64,000 nt of DNA, from contig CM049310.1 of the NCBI GenBank assembly GCA_026874595.1, forward strand, positions 20,314,058-20,378,057, read 5' to 3'. Both the position numbers and the translations under genes were made by a program. Below the pieces are notes generated by a model. That model saw only the letters and a list, made by a program, of their open reading frames with translations. It was not told the origin of the DNA and did not search any database. The DNA comes from Sipunculus nudus. Its lineage: Eukaryota > Annelida > Sipuncula > Golfingiida > Sipunculidae. Shown here piece by piece: positions 1-11,299 of this stretch; the stretch's first letter is position 1, and each line of letters starts with the position of its first letter.

Positions 1-1190
1 AGCAGTTATTGGCAAGAATTAACTCAAACATTAAACAAGCTACGAAATTCAACCAATGGAAAAACACCGACCAAGTTGTATCCTGGTTCAATGAATAAGA
101 AGACAAGAGAAAACATTCATCTGTTTCTATATATGTGACTTTTACCAGTCAATCATCGCAGACCTACTAGATAAAGCCTTGGATTTCGCATCACAGTATG
201 ACACTATATCGGATGGTGAAAAGTACATCATCCGCCACGTAAAAAGTGCCATCCTGTACAACGAATATACCCATGGTGCAAACGCAACAATCCCAGCTTC
301 GGCGTCACTATGGGCTGCTATGACGGCGCCGAAACTTGCGAATTGATTGGACTGTTCCTACTATCACAGCTGCAGGACATGGACATCAAAGTCGGGACGA
401 TGGGTTAGCCATATGCCGAAAAAAACATCAAGACAATTGGAAATCGTCCAAAAGGAAATATGTAAAATATTTGCCAGGAACAATCCAAGAATTACAATAG
501 AAGCAAATAAAAAACAGCTTAATACCTGGACATAACCCTAGACCTACGAACTGGCGCATACAAGCCATTTTTAAAGCCAAACAACACCCCCTGTATTTGC
601 ACAAGGACAGCAACCATTCGCGAAACATAATAAAAAACATGCCAAAAAGTATTAAAAACAGGCTTTCCAGCATCTCATCAAACGAAACTATTTTCAAGGA
701 AACAGCGCCTGCATACCAAGAAACACTGAAAAAGAGCGGATATAACTACACGCTGGAATACAAGCCGCACCCCAACTCCAACGAGGACCGTAACAGTAAA
801 GGAAAAAGACGCAACAGACAGAGAAAGATAACCTGGTTTAACCCACCATTCAGGGATAACGTAGCCAACAACACTGGACGCAAATTCTTCACGCTACTGA
901 ACATATGCTTCCAAGCTGGACATAAATTTAAAAAATTACTGAATAAAAAAACCGTTAAACTAACTTACGACAGCACGCAAAACATGGGCCAGATCATATC
1001 AGCGCACAACAAGTCTGTATTGAATAAACATAAATCACAGCAAATTGAACAGAACAACAGCAACTGCAGAAATAGACAACAATGCCCGCTACAAGGAAAC
1101 TTTCTCATCAGCAATATAGTATACCAGGCTACTGTGACACGCAAGGACAACCTGACACCAGAAATATACTTAGGACTGACAGAAAATATT
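1..1190 (+). mobile_element. Penelope-like retroelement, decayed, 5' part in window
   Basis: Degenerate reverse-transcriptase reading frame that enters from the left edge and changes frame several times. Recognisable pieces: a segment near 316-352 reading [18 protein letters not shown], the conserved RT-palm region of Penelope-like elements; a stretch at 597-1190 with the post-RT domain; a Cys-containing linker (C-x5-CPLQG near 1070-1100); and the start of a GIY-YIG endonuclease (IVYQATV, then YLGLTEN ending near 1190). The endonuclease stops abruptly at 1190 and resumes after 3709. Internal stops (for example after the RT motif near 403) show it is dead. Family knowledge: Penelope-like elements carry an RT plus a C-terminal GIY-YIG nuclease. 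Confident of the superfamily, not of the clade. Confidence 0.85.
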
Positions 1191-3709
1191 CAGCGGCGTA
1201 CCTAGCCTCATTGCCGCCCAGAGCGGCCTCCGAAATTGCCGCCCCACTAACAAAACATTACAAAACTGGATTACATATTGAAACATATCGTTTCAAATCT
1301 TCTTGTTACAGGCTTGTATTTGACAAAAACGCAATAATATGGATTCACTGGCAAGGAATTCCTCCGCCACATATTAAAGAGCAGACATCTCTTTGCTATT
1401 GTAAAACAAAAGATCGCTCGAGGCTCAAACAAGTTTTTTTCATTATGGAGTGAACAGGAAGGAATAAAACGAATAAATTGTAACTATAAACAGATTACAC
1501 TGCAGGATACACATATGATTTGGAGAGTTGATCTTTCATCATTCATGTAAAAACGATTCATGATTACTTTATACTCAACTTGGGGAAAAAACTTTATTTG
1601 GTGAGTGTTATTCCATTCTCAACGCATACAAATACATTGTCACATCTATAATTCCACCTCTTGTTATCGCATATGACAGCAGGTACACCTAATAGAGCTA
1701 TTGAGATATGCATGGTACTGCTGCATGCAAGGCACTTTAGTCTTCACTAAAAGAGCGTTATTCATGAGTTAAGCCTATATATGTAGGCAGGGCATAATTA
1801 ATATTTTCACTTAAAAAAGTCCACTGTTTGGACAAACTGACTTCGTTTAATTAAAATATCCTCAAAGTAAAAGGCATACTTTAATTCAAGGCTACATCAA
1901 AATCATTTTAGAATTAAAGTGATTATGCACTTTGCGAGGTTTTTATTTATAAACTTATGTCTATTTGTTATTCAATAAAGTATTTAAATAAATTTCAAGT
2001 AATTATATAATTTAAATATATAATTTAAATATATATTTAATTTAATTTCAATTGATTTGGCACAATATACAACAATAGTCTGTAGGTAGTGTATCATTAA
2101 TAGTAGTGGAAATGTTAATAACAGAATTAACAGTACAGGTAAATATAGCTTTAATTTAAGTTTTGAACTCTAAAAGTAAAAACTGACACTTGATACGTAT
2201 ATTGAACATGTGGCTAAGCGGCCAGGGGGATTCATCCCGCCGGACAGTTATAATAGAATTATATTTTAAAGTTAAAAAAAAATTCCTACTTAGGTCTGGG
2301 TGCTTTTTGTTTTTATTCACGTTACATAAAAGATTATGCAGGTCATATTTGTCAATTAAAAGACACAGGCATTTAGGAAGTACTCATTATATACACGATA
2401 GTGTAAATGTCTGTATTTTAACAAGACTGGTGTTAGAGTATGAAGAATCATGGAAAAAGGGCATTTCACGTTGTTTCAGGCTGCTTAAATATCCTGGAAT
2501 TTTGAGAATTCAAGGGTTCTAGAATGGAAATTCTTAATACTTTCCAAGGAAAGAGCAATACAATTCTTCAAATTATTTTTCGCACATCTGTACGACAGAC
2601 ACCTCACCCCCACCACCGGAGCCCATTGGTCTTCTGGCAGGGTTTCCCCTGGTGATTATGAGGTGCTGCTAGGGATTTCTGTAAACGACGACCGCCATGA
2701 AATGCAGGCTTTCTGCATGATTTGGCAGTTAATCGATGGCGTTCTGACATTGCAAGACCACAGATCTAACAAAGCATAACTACAGATATGTATTTCTTTT
2801 TTTTGCGTATAGCTTGCCTCAATGAGATCGTCCGCAAATAATTTGGTTGGTTTCAGTTTTTAATTCCAGAAATGCCACCCCCAAAAAATGTTCAAATCGT
2901 TCGCTAATCATTTTGTAGGTTCCACTGTCCAGTTTATAATCCCTGGAATACTTGAAGATAGGACAAAAAGGCCTAATTTGATCCTTTGAGGAACTCCTTA
3001 TGCCTCTGATAAAACTAAATCCCAGAAATGCCGCCCAAAAATGTGCTTATCGTTCACTAATCATTTTGTAGGTTCCACTGTCCAATTAATAATCCCTGGA
3101 ACACTTGAACATGGGACAAAAAGACCAAATTTGATCCTTTGAGGAACTCCTTATGCCTCTGATTATATTACTTAATCCCAGAAATGCCGCCCAAAAATGT
3201 GCAAATCGTTCACTAATCATTTTGTCGGTTCCACTGTCCAATTTATAATCCCTGAAATACTTGAATGGGACAAAAGAGCCAAATTTGTACTTTTTGAGAA
3301 TTCCTTATGTCACTGATTATACTAAATCCCAAAAATGCCGCTCCAAAAATGTACAAATCATTCGCTAATCATTTTGTAAGTTCCACTCTCCAGTTTAAAA
3401 TTCTTGGAATACTTGAACATGGGACAAGAAGGCCAAATTTGTTATCTTTGAGGAATTGCTTATGTCACTGATTATACTAAATCCCAGAAATGCCGCCCCA
3501 AAAATGTGCAAATCGTTCGCTTATCATTTGGTAGGTTCCACTGCCAATCTCATAACCCCTGAATACTTGAAATGGGAAAAAAAAGCCAAATTTGTCCTTT
3601 TTGAGGAACTCTTTATGCCACTCATTGTGCCAATTCCCCGAAAAGCCGCCCCCCAAAATGTGCCGCCCGGGGCGGACCGCCCCGGCGGCCCCCCTTAGGT
3701 ACGCCACTG
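1191..3709. mobile_element. hAT-like DNA transposon (non-autonomous or decayed) with 8-bp TSD
   Basis: A 2519-bp insertion splitting the Penelope GIY-YIG domain. The left end reads CAGCGGCGTACCTAG and the right end, reverse-complemented, reads CAGTGGCGTACCTAAG, so the ends are short terminal inverted repeats. Flanking 8-mers are AAAATATT (1183-1190) and AAAATACT (3710-3717), an 8-bp target-site duplication with one mismatch. CAG-type ends plus an 8-bp TSD fit hAT-superfamily elements. Both termini are GC-rich (GCCGCCC blocks). The interior shows no transposase I can recognise; the reading frame at 2190-2522 matches nothing I know. The right third is a tandem array of about 155-bp units. Confidence 0.85.
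2871..3660. repeat. Tandem array, about 155-bp unit, five to six copies
   Basis: The marker AATGCCGCCC or close variants recurs near 2871, 3027, 3183, 3334, 3489 and 3643, followed each time by a shared AAAAATG, a TTCGCTAATCATTTTGTAGG-type block and a TTGAGGAACTCCTTATG-type block. Spacing is 151-156 bp. The array runs up to the right terminus of the hAT-like element and belongs to it. Confidence 0.85.
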
Positions 3710-4115
3710 AAAATACTTTTAAAACGCGGTACAACGCCCACGTCTCAAGCTTCAGGAATGACAACAAACGTAACAGTACAACTCTCAGTGAATACAATTG
3801 GAGACTGAAAGGCAATAATGTGCAAACTCAATACAATGCATTGGAAGATTATAAGCAAAGCAAAACCATACTCCACGACTAACAAGTCCTGTAATCTCTA
3901 CCTGGAAGAGAAATTCTTCATAATATACAGACCCCTATTGTAAACACTTAACAAAAGAAACGAGCTCGCGAGCACATGCAGACACAGGGCGAAACTCCTC
4001 CTGGCTAACTACGCATGCGCCAAATCAAACATTCAAAATTATCAATACCTGGCCCACTTCATAATGGGGTTTCGAAGAGTGATGACCTACGGCCCTTACG
4101 AAACAACGTTGTAAA
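3710..4115 (+). mobile_element. Penelope-like retroelement, 3' part (rest of GIY-YIG nuclease)
   Basis: After one copy of the 8-bp duplication the frame continues with ENTFKTRYNAHVSSFRND, the expected continuation of the GIY-YIG nuclease interrupted at 1190, and then a decayed C-terminal tail with several stops before about 4115. The two halves abut exactly across the hAT-like insertion, so this is the same element and not a second copy. Confidence 0.8.
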
Positions 4116-4203
4116 ACCCTTGTAGGTTAAAGTCTTGAACTATACAGATATAACAGCTCCTCTCAATTGAGCACTTTATCGTTGTGTAGATTAACACACA
4201 CTT

Positions 4204-4206
<3 letters not shown>

Positions 4207-4247
<41 letters not shown>
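4207..4247. repeat. (TA)n microsatellite
   Basis: Pure TA dinucleotide tract between the Penelope remnant and the next transposon. Confidence 0.95.
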
Positions 4248-4250
<3 letters not shown>

Positions 4251-4358
4251 TTATTGCAACATTTGCAGTTGCAACAATATTTATGTTCAGTCTCCCTAAA
4301 ATCTGATGAAAATAGAAAAGTTCTCTCAGAAAATGTGGTGATGGATAAACTAAAATAA

Positions 4359-4570
4359 AGGCGGTTTCACACCGGATGAGTCCGAACGAATATGACACGA
4401 ACGAATATTTCTGTCGTTCCGACTAAAATCCTGTCGCATCCGAAATTTCATTCACACCAAATCCGAACGATATTTTTGGTTTTCGACCGAGGAATTTTCG
4501 TCTCCGAAATTCGTATTGGACAGATATGTGAGCAATATATCGAGTGCACTAAAATATAGGCGTTATGGCC

Positions 4571-4625
<55 letters not shown>

Positions 4626-5800
4626 AACTATAAAAATTTTCGAATATTTCTGATCGTGTAAATTGATTTTCTCATTAATTTGTAATTAATAATTATTACT
4701 AATAACGTTTTTATCTCTGAGTGTACAAGATTTCCATTAAAACATGCCTTGAAAAATAATTGCGCAACCTCATGTTTCAAGAGAACAAATTCCATTGTAA
4801 CTGCTGCATTTCAAGTTAAATTGAAGTTTGAATCACTAGTTAAGTTTGATTTTTATTTCATTTTTAAATCTGCCTCTATGATTTTGAACAGTCTGCGCAC
4901 AACTATGAAACTTCTGTTTAAATGCAAAACGTTGAACTAAAAATAATACTATGATAATAATACAAATGACACATGAAAAAAGTTATTATTCCATGATTTT
5001 TTCTATATTTACCGCGGATCATTTTATTGGTAATGAACACCAAGTCTTGGATAATGTCGCTAATTCGTGTTCATATCGTTTACACAGCTGACTTATATAT
5101 AGGGGCGTCAATATGGGGGGGGGGGGGAGGCTGGGAGGGATGATCAATGTAATCATCTCTCCCCCCCCCTTTCGGAGAATAACTTTATTATATTGTAAAT
5201 AATATATTAAGAATTAGAATTTACCATGAATTATAACATCTAAACCTGGTTTAAAAGTCTAATTGTTTTGTCCCCGATTGTAAATTAAAATAAAGTGGCC
5301 AAGCGGCGATTGATATCCCTTTTGATAAAAATATAATTTCCCCCAGGAAATTTACAAATTATATAAAAAGAAGTCTTATTTAAATGGAAGAATCATTGCA
5401 GCTAAAAATGTTATAAATATCTGTTTAAATAAAAAAAAAAGATTGAAATAAAAATAATCCCTTTTTTATATTTTTATCACATAATTTTAAAACAGTGGAC
5501 AAGGAAACAACACTTCTTTGTTGTACAGTATTACATATATATCAAATAGGTAACGTACAAATGAACCAGTCTGGTTATAAATATTCCAGCTCTTTTGTGT
5601 TGAAGGCGAAAAGAAGCTATTCTTGTCCGATGCGAACGACAAAAATAGAACATGTTCTATTTTTTTTTCGTTCGGATAGCATCGTTCGGATTAGGTGTGT
5701 ATGCACCAACATAAAATAAAGTGTTTTATTTTTTCGTTCGTACAGCAACTTATCATTCGGACGTTAAATTCGTTCGGACGCATCCGGTGTGAAACCGCCT
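4359..5800. mobile_element. PIF/Harbinger-like TIR element with TAA target duplication
   Basis: The left end AGGCGGTTTCACACCGGATG matches the reverse complement of the right end over more than 30 bp with one difference. TAA flanks both sides (4356-4358 and 5801-5803). A 3-bp TWA duplication is typical of PIF/Harbinger. Subterminal regions repeat short TCCGAACGA/TTCGGAC motifs in both orientations (4380-4520 and 5640-5790), as expected for transposase-binding arrays. No transposase is visible in the 1442 bp, so it is non-autonomous. The interior holds a (TA)n/(GA)n microsatellite near 4573-4625 and a smaller nested MITE at 5101. Confidence 0.85.
5101..5330 (+). mobile_element. MITE of the GGGGCGTCAAT family, truncated copy
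   Basis: Begins AGGGGCGTCAATATGGGG and continues through GATCAATGTAATCATC and a GAGAATAA block, matching the left half of the copies at 24285, 42932 and 46553. The right terminus (TTGACGCC) is missing. It lies inside the PIF-like element, so it inserted into that element or was captured by it. Confidence 0.7.
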
Positions 5801-5803
5801 TAA

Positions 5804-6546
5804 ACATGAATAAAATTAATAAATATCCGGGACACTTAACAGGCCGCGAAATTAAGTAACTCTAACGGGGAGGGAGATGTAATACCAACCCCGGTCCCCA
5901 CCTCCTACCTGCCCGATATGAGACTCCTGTTGTAAAATTTTAGTATGTTTGGGCCTCCGAACTATATACAGTGTCATAAGATTCGTTAATTTCACACTTA
6001 TTTATTATTACAGTAAATTATGCAAAAAAAAAAAAAAAAAAGAAAACACACGGATAGGCGCGTCGGGCGGTAAACCATTTTTGCTTTAATTCTGCTAACA
6101 GGAATCAGTGCTGTGATACCGGCACATTATCCGCGTACTCGCGACAGGCATGATATTTTCACCAAAACAGTGTAAGGTAAGAATTTAAAATTAATATTGT
6201 CAAACTTTGTTTTACTTTATCGACATACTTGGGGGACATGAACATGCTATGTATGCAAACAATATAACAACATATACAAATGACTTAATGCATGCTGTTC
6301 TATTGATTAATTGCGAAGTTCTGTTCTTGGAAAAACTCTATTTAAAGCATATTTTAACTGCAAATATTCCTAAGTTACAATCTAATAATGTACAAAATCA
6401 GTAAATGCGGAAGATAATTAGGCAAATTACATATATACAATTCAAACAACAAATGAATGAGAAATCAATATTGAACTTCAAAGTAAAAATAAAATCTTTG
6501 GTCACGAATATTAACAGGATTTTCAAATTATGCCTTACGAATTACA
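5804..6546. other. Intergenic, no gene seen
   Basis: AT-rich sequence with an A-run near 6026-6043. Reading frames here (for example 6207-6404) show no known domain, and I see no transposon ends. Confidence 0.5.
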
Positions 6547-6552
6547 TTTATT
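6547..6552 (-). terminator. Poly(A) signal for the Toll-like receptor
   Basis: TTTATT on the plus strand gives AATAAA on the minus strand, 72 bases past the receptor stop codon. Confidence 0.6.
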
Positions 6553-6623
6553 TCATAACATTTACTTTTGACAAATCTGATGAGTAAAAGAATCCATGAT
6601 GGACGCAACAGACTTAGGTAATA

Positions 6624-8808
6624 TTAATTCAGGGCCTCACGTAATCGAGGCCAAAATGTTGCGACGTGATCAACCATGTCCTCTCCTGGCCACTCTATAT
6701 ACGTATGGGTTCTCAAAATGTTCACCAGGGTGCGTGGCATCTCCACAGGTGGGACTTCTTCCAGCAAAACGAGGACAATCCTGTCGACCCCTCGTTGGAT
6801 CTGATCAAGTCGAGCCATATGCATCTCAAACTTACACCAGCTGCTTTGTACAAAGTTTCTGGACACAACCAGAATGATTCTGCGACTGCAGGAGATGCTG
6901 TCAAGGATGTTATCCTCAATAGGTACCCCTGGAATGAAATCTCTCTGGTGCAGGCACAGACGAAGTGGGTGGTCGCCTTCCTCCAGGTTTGGAATCATAT
7001 GATCATGCACCAAAAGGAAGTCTTTGTCATTATGAGAGACAAAAGCATCATATCTGTACGCAGTATTACCTTGCCATGCAAGGTCACTGTATAATGTACG
7101 GCGCATGCGCAACTGCAGACACGCGTATTTCACGTCCCATCTGTGTCTATACGCTATTGCTGAAATGGCTAAAATTAGAGCCAGCGTCAAGAGAAAACCA
7201 GCAGAGAGATACAGCCATTGTAAACTTAGACACTGTTTCTCAAGAAGAGGCAATATGACGGTTTCAAGATCTCTTAGCGGGAGAGGTTCACCATTTAGAC
7301 GACAGTGCGTTCTATTACGCCCTACGATGTGGTCACTGTTAGCCACTGTCCACTTTGAAAACTGTAGGGAAGAACATGAGCATTCAAAAGGGTTTCCCGA
7401 CACGTTCAAGATAAAATTTCTTCCAGTTTTCTTCGTCCGATAAAAAGCTATCGAAAACATGTCGGTTATATTTCTTCTCAGAGTGTAGAGCTTGTTGTAA
7501 GACAGGTCCAATGTGGTTAAAGTCACCAGATTACTGATGTCAAATGTGATTTCTGATATTTTGTTCCTGGACAGATTCAAGTGTACTAAACGTTCCATGG
7601 TACTGTTGCCAAATAACTCAGGTGCCACATTTAATATATCATTGTTTGTGAGATCAAGATGTTCCAGGTTTTTTTAGGTACCGTAAGGGTCCTCCGGTAG
7701 AAGACACAATTTTATTCAATCTGTTGTTTTTCAAAATTAACTTCGATAAACACCCTGCAGCCATCCAATTAAAAAAATGTTCTGATATATCTCGACAGTT
7801 ATTATCAGATAAATCCAGGGTCACTCCTGAGCAATTATGCAACATCTCTAAGCATCCCATCAGAGTTTGTATATTATTATACGATAAATCAATATATTTC
7901 AGTTGCAACGGTCCTGTACTTTCAAGCCGCATTACTGTCCCTCTGGGAAAATCTCCTAGATCTATTATGTTTCTGGCGTAAACATTGATAAGACTTGATG
8001 TGAAGAAAACGGTTCTGGTTGGTTTCCCATTCTCGCTAAGAGACTTGTCGTATCTCAGACCATGCGTCTGATAACTGGCGTTCATGACCTTGATGGATTT
8101 AGCCAGTAGAGGAAGCATGTGCAAGTTTAATCCATTCTCACTTATATCTAGTACTTCAATATTAGACATGTATGTCGGAATACATGAGGAAAATAACTTT
8201 ACAACCCGGTTCCTGTTTACCCGTAATTCTTTTAACGCAGGGGTGCCTATAGCTTCACAAAATTCTTTGTCCAGGGAAACATCACAGAAACTAAGGGATT
8301 CTCGAATAATTTTAGTAAGAAAGAGTTTGGATAGACGATGTTTTGGAAGTTGTCTCATGAAACTGTTTAATTGTGTGAAACTCTTCAATCCAATTCGGAT
8401 GTATGACAGATCCAAGATTTCAAGTGAACCAAGGTGTCTCAATGCATAGCTAGAGACATTATTCAGATAGTTTTTACTTAGATTTAAAACGACCAGGCGT
8501 CCAAGGTCATAAAAAGATTCAGCCTCCAGAGTCCCTACCGAACAGTCATCCAGCGAAAGGATTTCCAGGTTCGTGCATTTTTCAAAAGTACCATTATCAA
8601 TGATGTTAAAAGTATTACCAGTCAAGTGGAATTCCGTAACATTTTTGCTGCAGAGTTTTGGTACCCTTTGTAAACGTCTGTACGTACAGTCAATGATGAT
8701 ACCCGTGTTATTGTACTCAAAGGTGCACGGTCCACGAGAGAACCGCTGAATGTTGGCGTGGCATATCACGCTCAGCACAAGCACAGCGAGTATGACCGGT
8801 ACCGCCAT
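6624..8808 (-). CDS. Toll-like receptor, single exon, interrupted by a 1-base frameshift
   Basis: Type I membrane pattern-recognition receptor. The first 384-codon block (8808-7654) has a hydrophobic signal peptide, a short Cys-containing N-terminal cap (CTFEYNN...DC) and about nine leucine-rich repeats of LxxLxLxxNxL type. The second block (to 6624) has three more repeats, a C-terminal cap with a CSCS cysteine cluster, a transmembrane helix (WLYLSAGFLLTLALILAI) and a TIR domain: box 1 YDAFVSH, BB-loop RDFIPG with the signalling proline, box 3 FW. The frame breaks in an A7 run (minus strand; 7669-7675): removing one A joins both blocks (RYLKNLEHLDL) into one frame of 727 residues, the usual size for a short bivalve TLR with one cysteine cluster. 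The lack of any other damage argues for an assembly error or a very young pseudogene. TIR domains recruit MyD88-type adaptors. Family assignment is very secure; ligand unknown. Confidence 0.95.
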
Positions 8809-8849
8809 TTCCTCAGAGTTTTCTTATTTCAAATGAGTAAACATTCCTC

Positions 8850-8855
8850 TTTATA
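8850..8855 (-). promoter_or_regulatory. Possible TATA box of the Toll-like receptor
   Basis: TATAAA on the minus strand (GGTATAAAGAGG context) about 42 bases ahead of the start codon. A second candidate, a TTTATATAAA block, lies at 8935-8944. Position fits; not otherwise supported. Confidence 0.35.
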
Positions 8856-9264
8856 CCAACGTTCCCCTGAAGGAAGAAAATAACATAAAAATAGATAAAA
8901 GATGAGTGAATAACAGATACGTCATGTGACAAACTTTATATAAATACGATTTATTTATCCGATAGTGGGTTATTTCGAATGATTTACACATAAATAAAAG
9001 TTGACACTATATATTTTACACTTTATTTGTAATCAGTGGGCGTTTCTAAGCTTAGGCACATACCCTCTCACTTTTTTTCTTCTACTTCTTTTTTTATGTG
9101 TCAAATGTGTACTTTTTCTTTATTTTTGAAAAATAGGTTTCATCATTAACATCATAGACTGTTACTGACACAGGCTGTATGTCAGAAAATCTCGTGTTGT
9201 TGTTTATATTTAGTGTTCAAATGTTAGTGTTGCGTAATTTAATTCAGATGTCACTACAAGAGTG
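8856..9264. other. Upstream region of the receptor, no gene seen
   Basis: AT-rich spacer between the receptor and the solo LTR; T-rich around 9060-9125. Nothing recognised. Confidence 0.4.
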
Positions 9265-9269
9265 ACAGT

Positions 9270-10401
9270 TGTAATGAAGACACATGCCGCTAGGTGGTGT
9301 GTTAGGTACTCGGGTCGGTTATGGCGCACTTTTTGTATTTTGTATTGTCACCATGTTGGAAAGACTATTGACTGAAGAGTGGCATATTTGGTTAGTATCC
9401 TGTATCCTCCTCCTGATTATGCTATATAGATGTCTGAAATATGTGCCTTTAGGAATATTACTATGTATTCGTCATAATATTGTCAATATTTGCCATGAAC
9501 TCTTCCTATACACATTGTAATTATCGAGCGAAATATACAGCTTGAGCATATCTCCCTTTCACACACGTGGTCATACGGTGTTTAACTGCTTACCAGACGA
9601 GTATTTTCTCACCTCCTTTAGACATATAATTTATTATACGAGTCATTATCTTTATATGTATTATAATTTGGAGATATTGTGACTATTCTTAACTCTTTAG
9701 TGTGGTCGGTAATTCACTGACCCTATTATGTGTAGATACCGCCATGGTCTGATTGAATTGTCTGAGAACTAAGATTGTATAGTCGGTAATTCACTCGTTG
9801 TACGAGGAGAGGGTATTGGAATGACCCTATCGTGTTGATACCGCTACGACTAGAATATGATATGAAATATGAGTTTATCAGCGCTTAATTTCTGTGTATT
9901 GGTTTCAGCTACATTATAAATGGACCTACGATATGCCCTGATTGGTCGACTGCCCTGCGATCGCACTATGCTGCAAGTGATGGTCTCTCCATTATTCCTT
10001 TATTAATAACATTAACCGTGTATCCGTAGACATGTCTGTATATTGAATTCTCTGTTGAATGTAGAGGAGTCATACATGTATAGTAGTGGTTAGTCATGGG
10101 TTTGAAAACAAGGGTATTTAAAGATCTATTTGATGCATAACGATGTATGCATTCCAAAATATATTCTGTCATACTCAATCTGTGTATTCTGTCAGTCTAT
10201 ATATATTATATGTCACGTTTTTGTACATTACCACATATTCTTTTTCTTTTTCTTATAGTTTCACCACGTTTGTACCTCTCACCGTTTCCGTCCTATTCCC
10301 GACGTGCGCGATAAGCTTGTGTGTCCGCAATAAAGGTCTAAACCTCACAACTTGCGTTGATTCATTCGACATCCGCAACATAGACTATTATGAAACTTAC
10401 A
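9270..10401 (+). mobile_element. Solo LTR of an LTR retrotransposon, 5-bp TSD
   Basis: Starts TGTAATGAAG and ends ACTTACA, so it has the TG...CA rule and a perfect 5-bp terminal inverted repeat (TGTAA/TTACA). ACAGT flanks both sides (9265-9269 and 10402-10406). An AATAAA lies at 10330-10335, near the right end, as expected for the R/U5 boundary. A short internal duplication recurs at about 9703 and 9781 (GTCGGTAATTCACT, later GATACCGC). No second LTR, primer-binding site or pol domain is nearby, so this is the product of LTR-LTR recombination. Superfamily (Gypsy, BEL or other) cannot be told from the LTR alone. Short reading frames inside it are not genes. Confidence 0.85.
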
Positions 10402-10406
10402 ACAGT

Positions 10407-11299
10407 TAATTACAAAGCAAAAAGAAAAACCAGTGTAATAGAAGTAAAATTTCCGTGTTTTACATGCGTGTACCATATAAATCTGTCAAGGTTCATTTCG
10501 TTTTAGAATTTTCATGACTATTAGATACTGCGAAACTCAAATTTCCAGTTTACGAATTTGTATCCTGTAGGTACATCGTTACAAATACAAAAATATACAC
10601 GTAGAAAACATTCTGCTTTCCAGTTCATGCATTTATGTTATGCGTTTACCAGTGAACTTTCAATTATTTCCCGAATTAACAAGTTTGTCTCACAAAACGT
10701 CACAGATCGAAAGGTAAAATCAATACATACACTGACGTTTCATATTATGTTTACATTTCATACTATGTTCACGTAAAATTGAAACAAATAACACATATTA
10801 TCTACACACTTTTGAAGCCGTAAGGGTCACCGCATGGCTGGAGATAGCAAAATGAAGGTCGTTCAATATTGTACATCACTTCTTGTCTTGTATGTTTGGA
10901 GGAATTGGTTTCCATTTCATTTCATGTATAGTACATTGGTGTCTTTTTTCTGCCACTTTGCATTCAAGATATTCAAATCTTATCAGTCTTATCACATTCT
11001 GATCCAATGAAGGAGGCGCAAGATTATTCCTATTATTAAAGACTACGATCTTTTAGACCAACATCGACATATGTACAAGGTCAGTATGTTCTGATTTTTA
11101 TGCGCCAGGTTTAGAAGTTGAAGGTCGAGGCTTGGCATTTCCAATGCAAATTTTTCAGCCCAAGACCCAATTTGCAATTTAAAGTTTTTGGAAATGTGAA
11201 ATGGCAGAATAAATGATCAATAGATTAATTTTCAATGAAACAATAAGAACATCTTTTTGTGTCTGTTATCCTCCAGCTTAATAGATTTTCGTCAACAGT
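10407..11299. other. No gene seen; possibly eroded LINE tail
   Basis: AT-rich. The right part may be the outermost, unrecognisable 3' end of the minus-strand LINE that follows. Nothing else identified. Confidence 0.3.

Noticed and set aside
6666-7258. Plus-strand frames opposite the TIR domain
   Set aside because: Shadows of the receptor gene on the other strand.
9284-10409. Two open frames (9284-9520, 10143-10409), the first with hydrophobic stretches
   Set aside because: Both fall inside the solo LTR and span its U3/R features; no domain.
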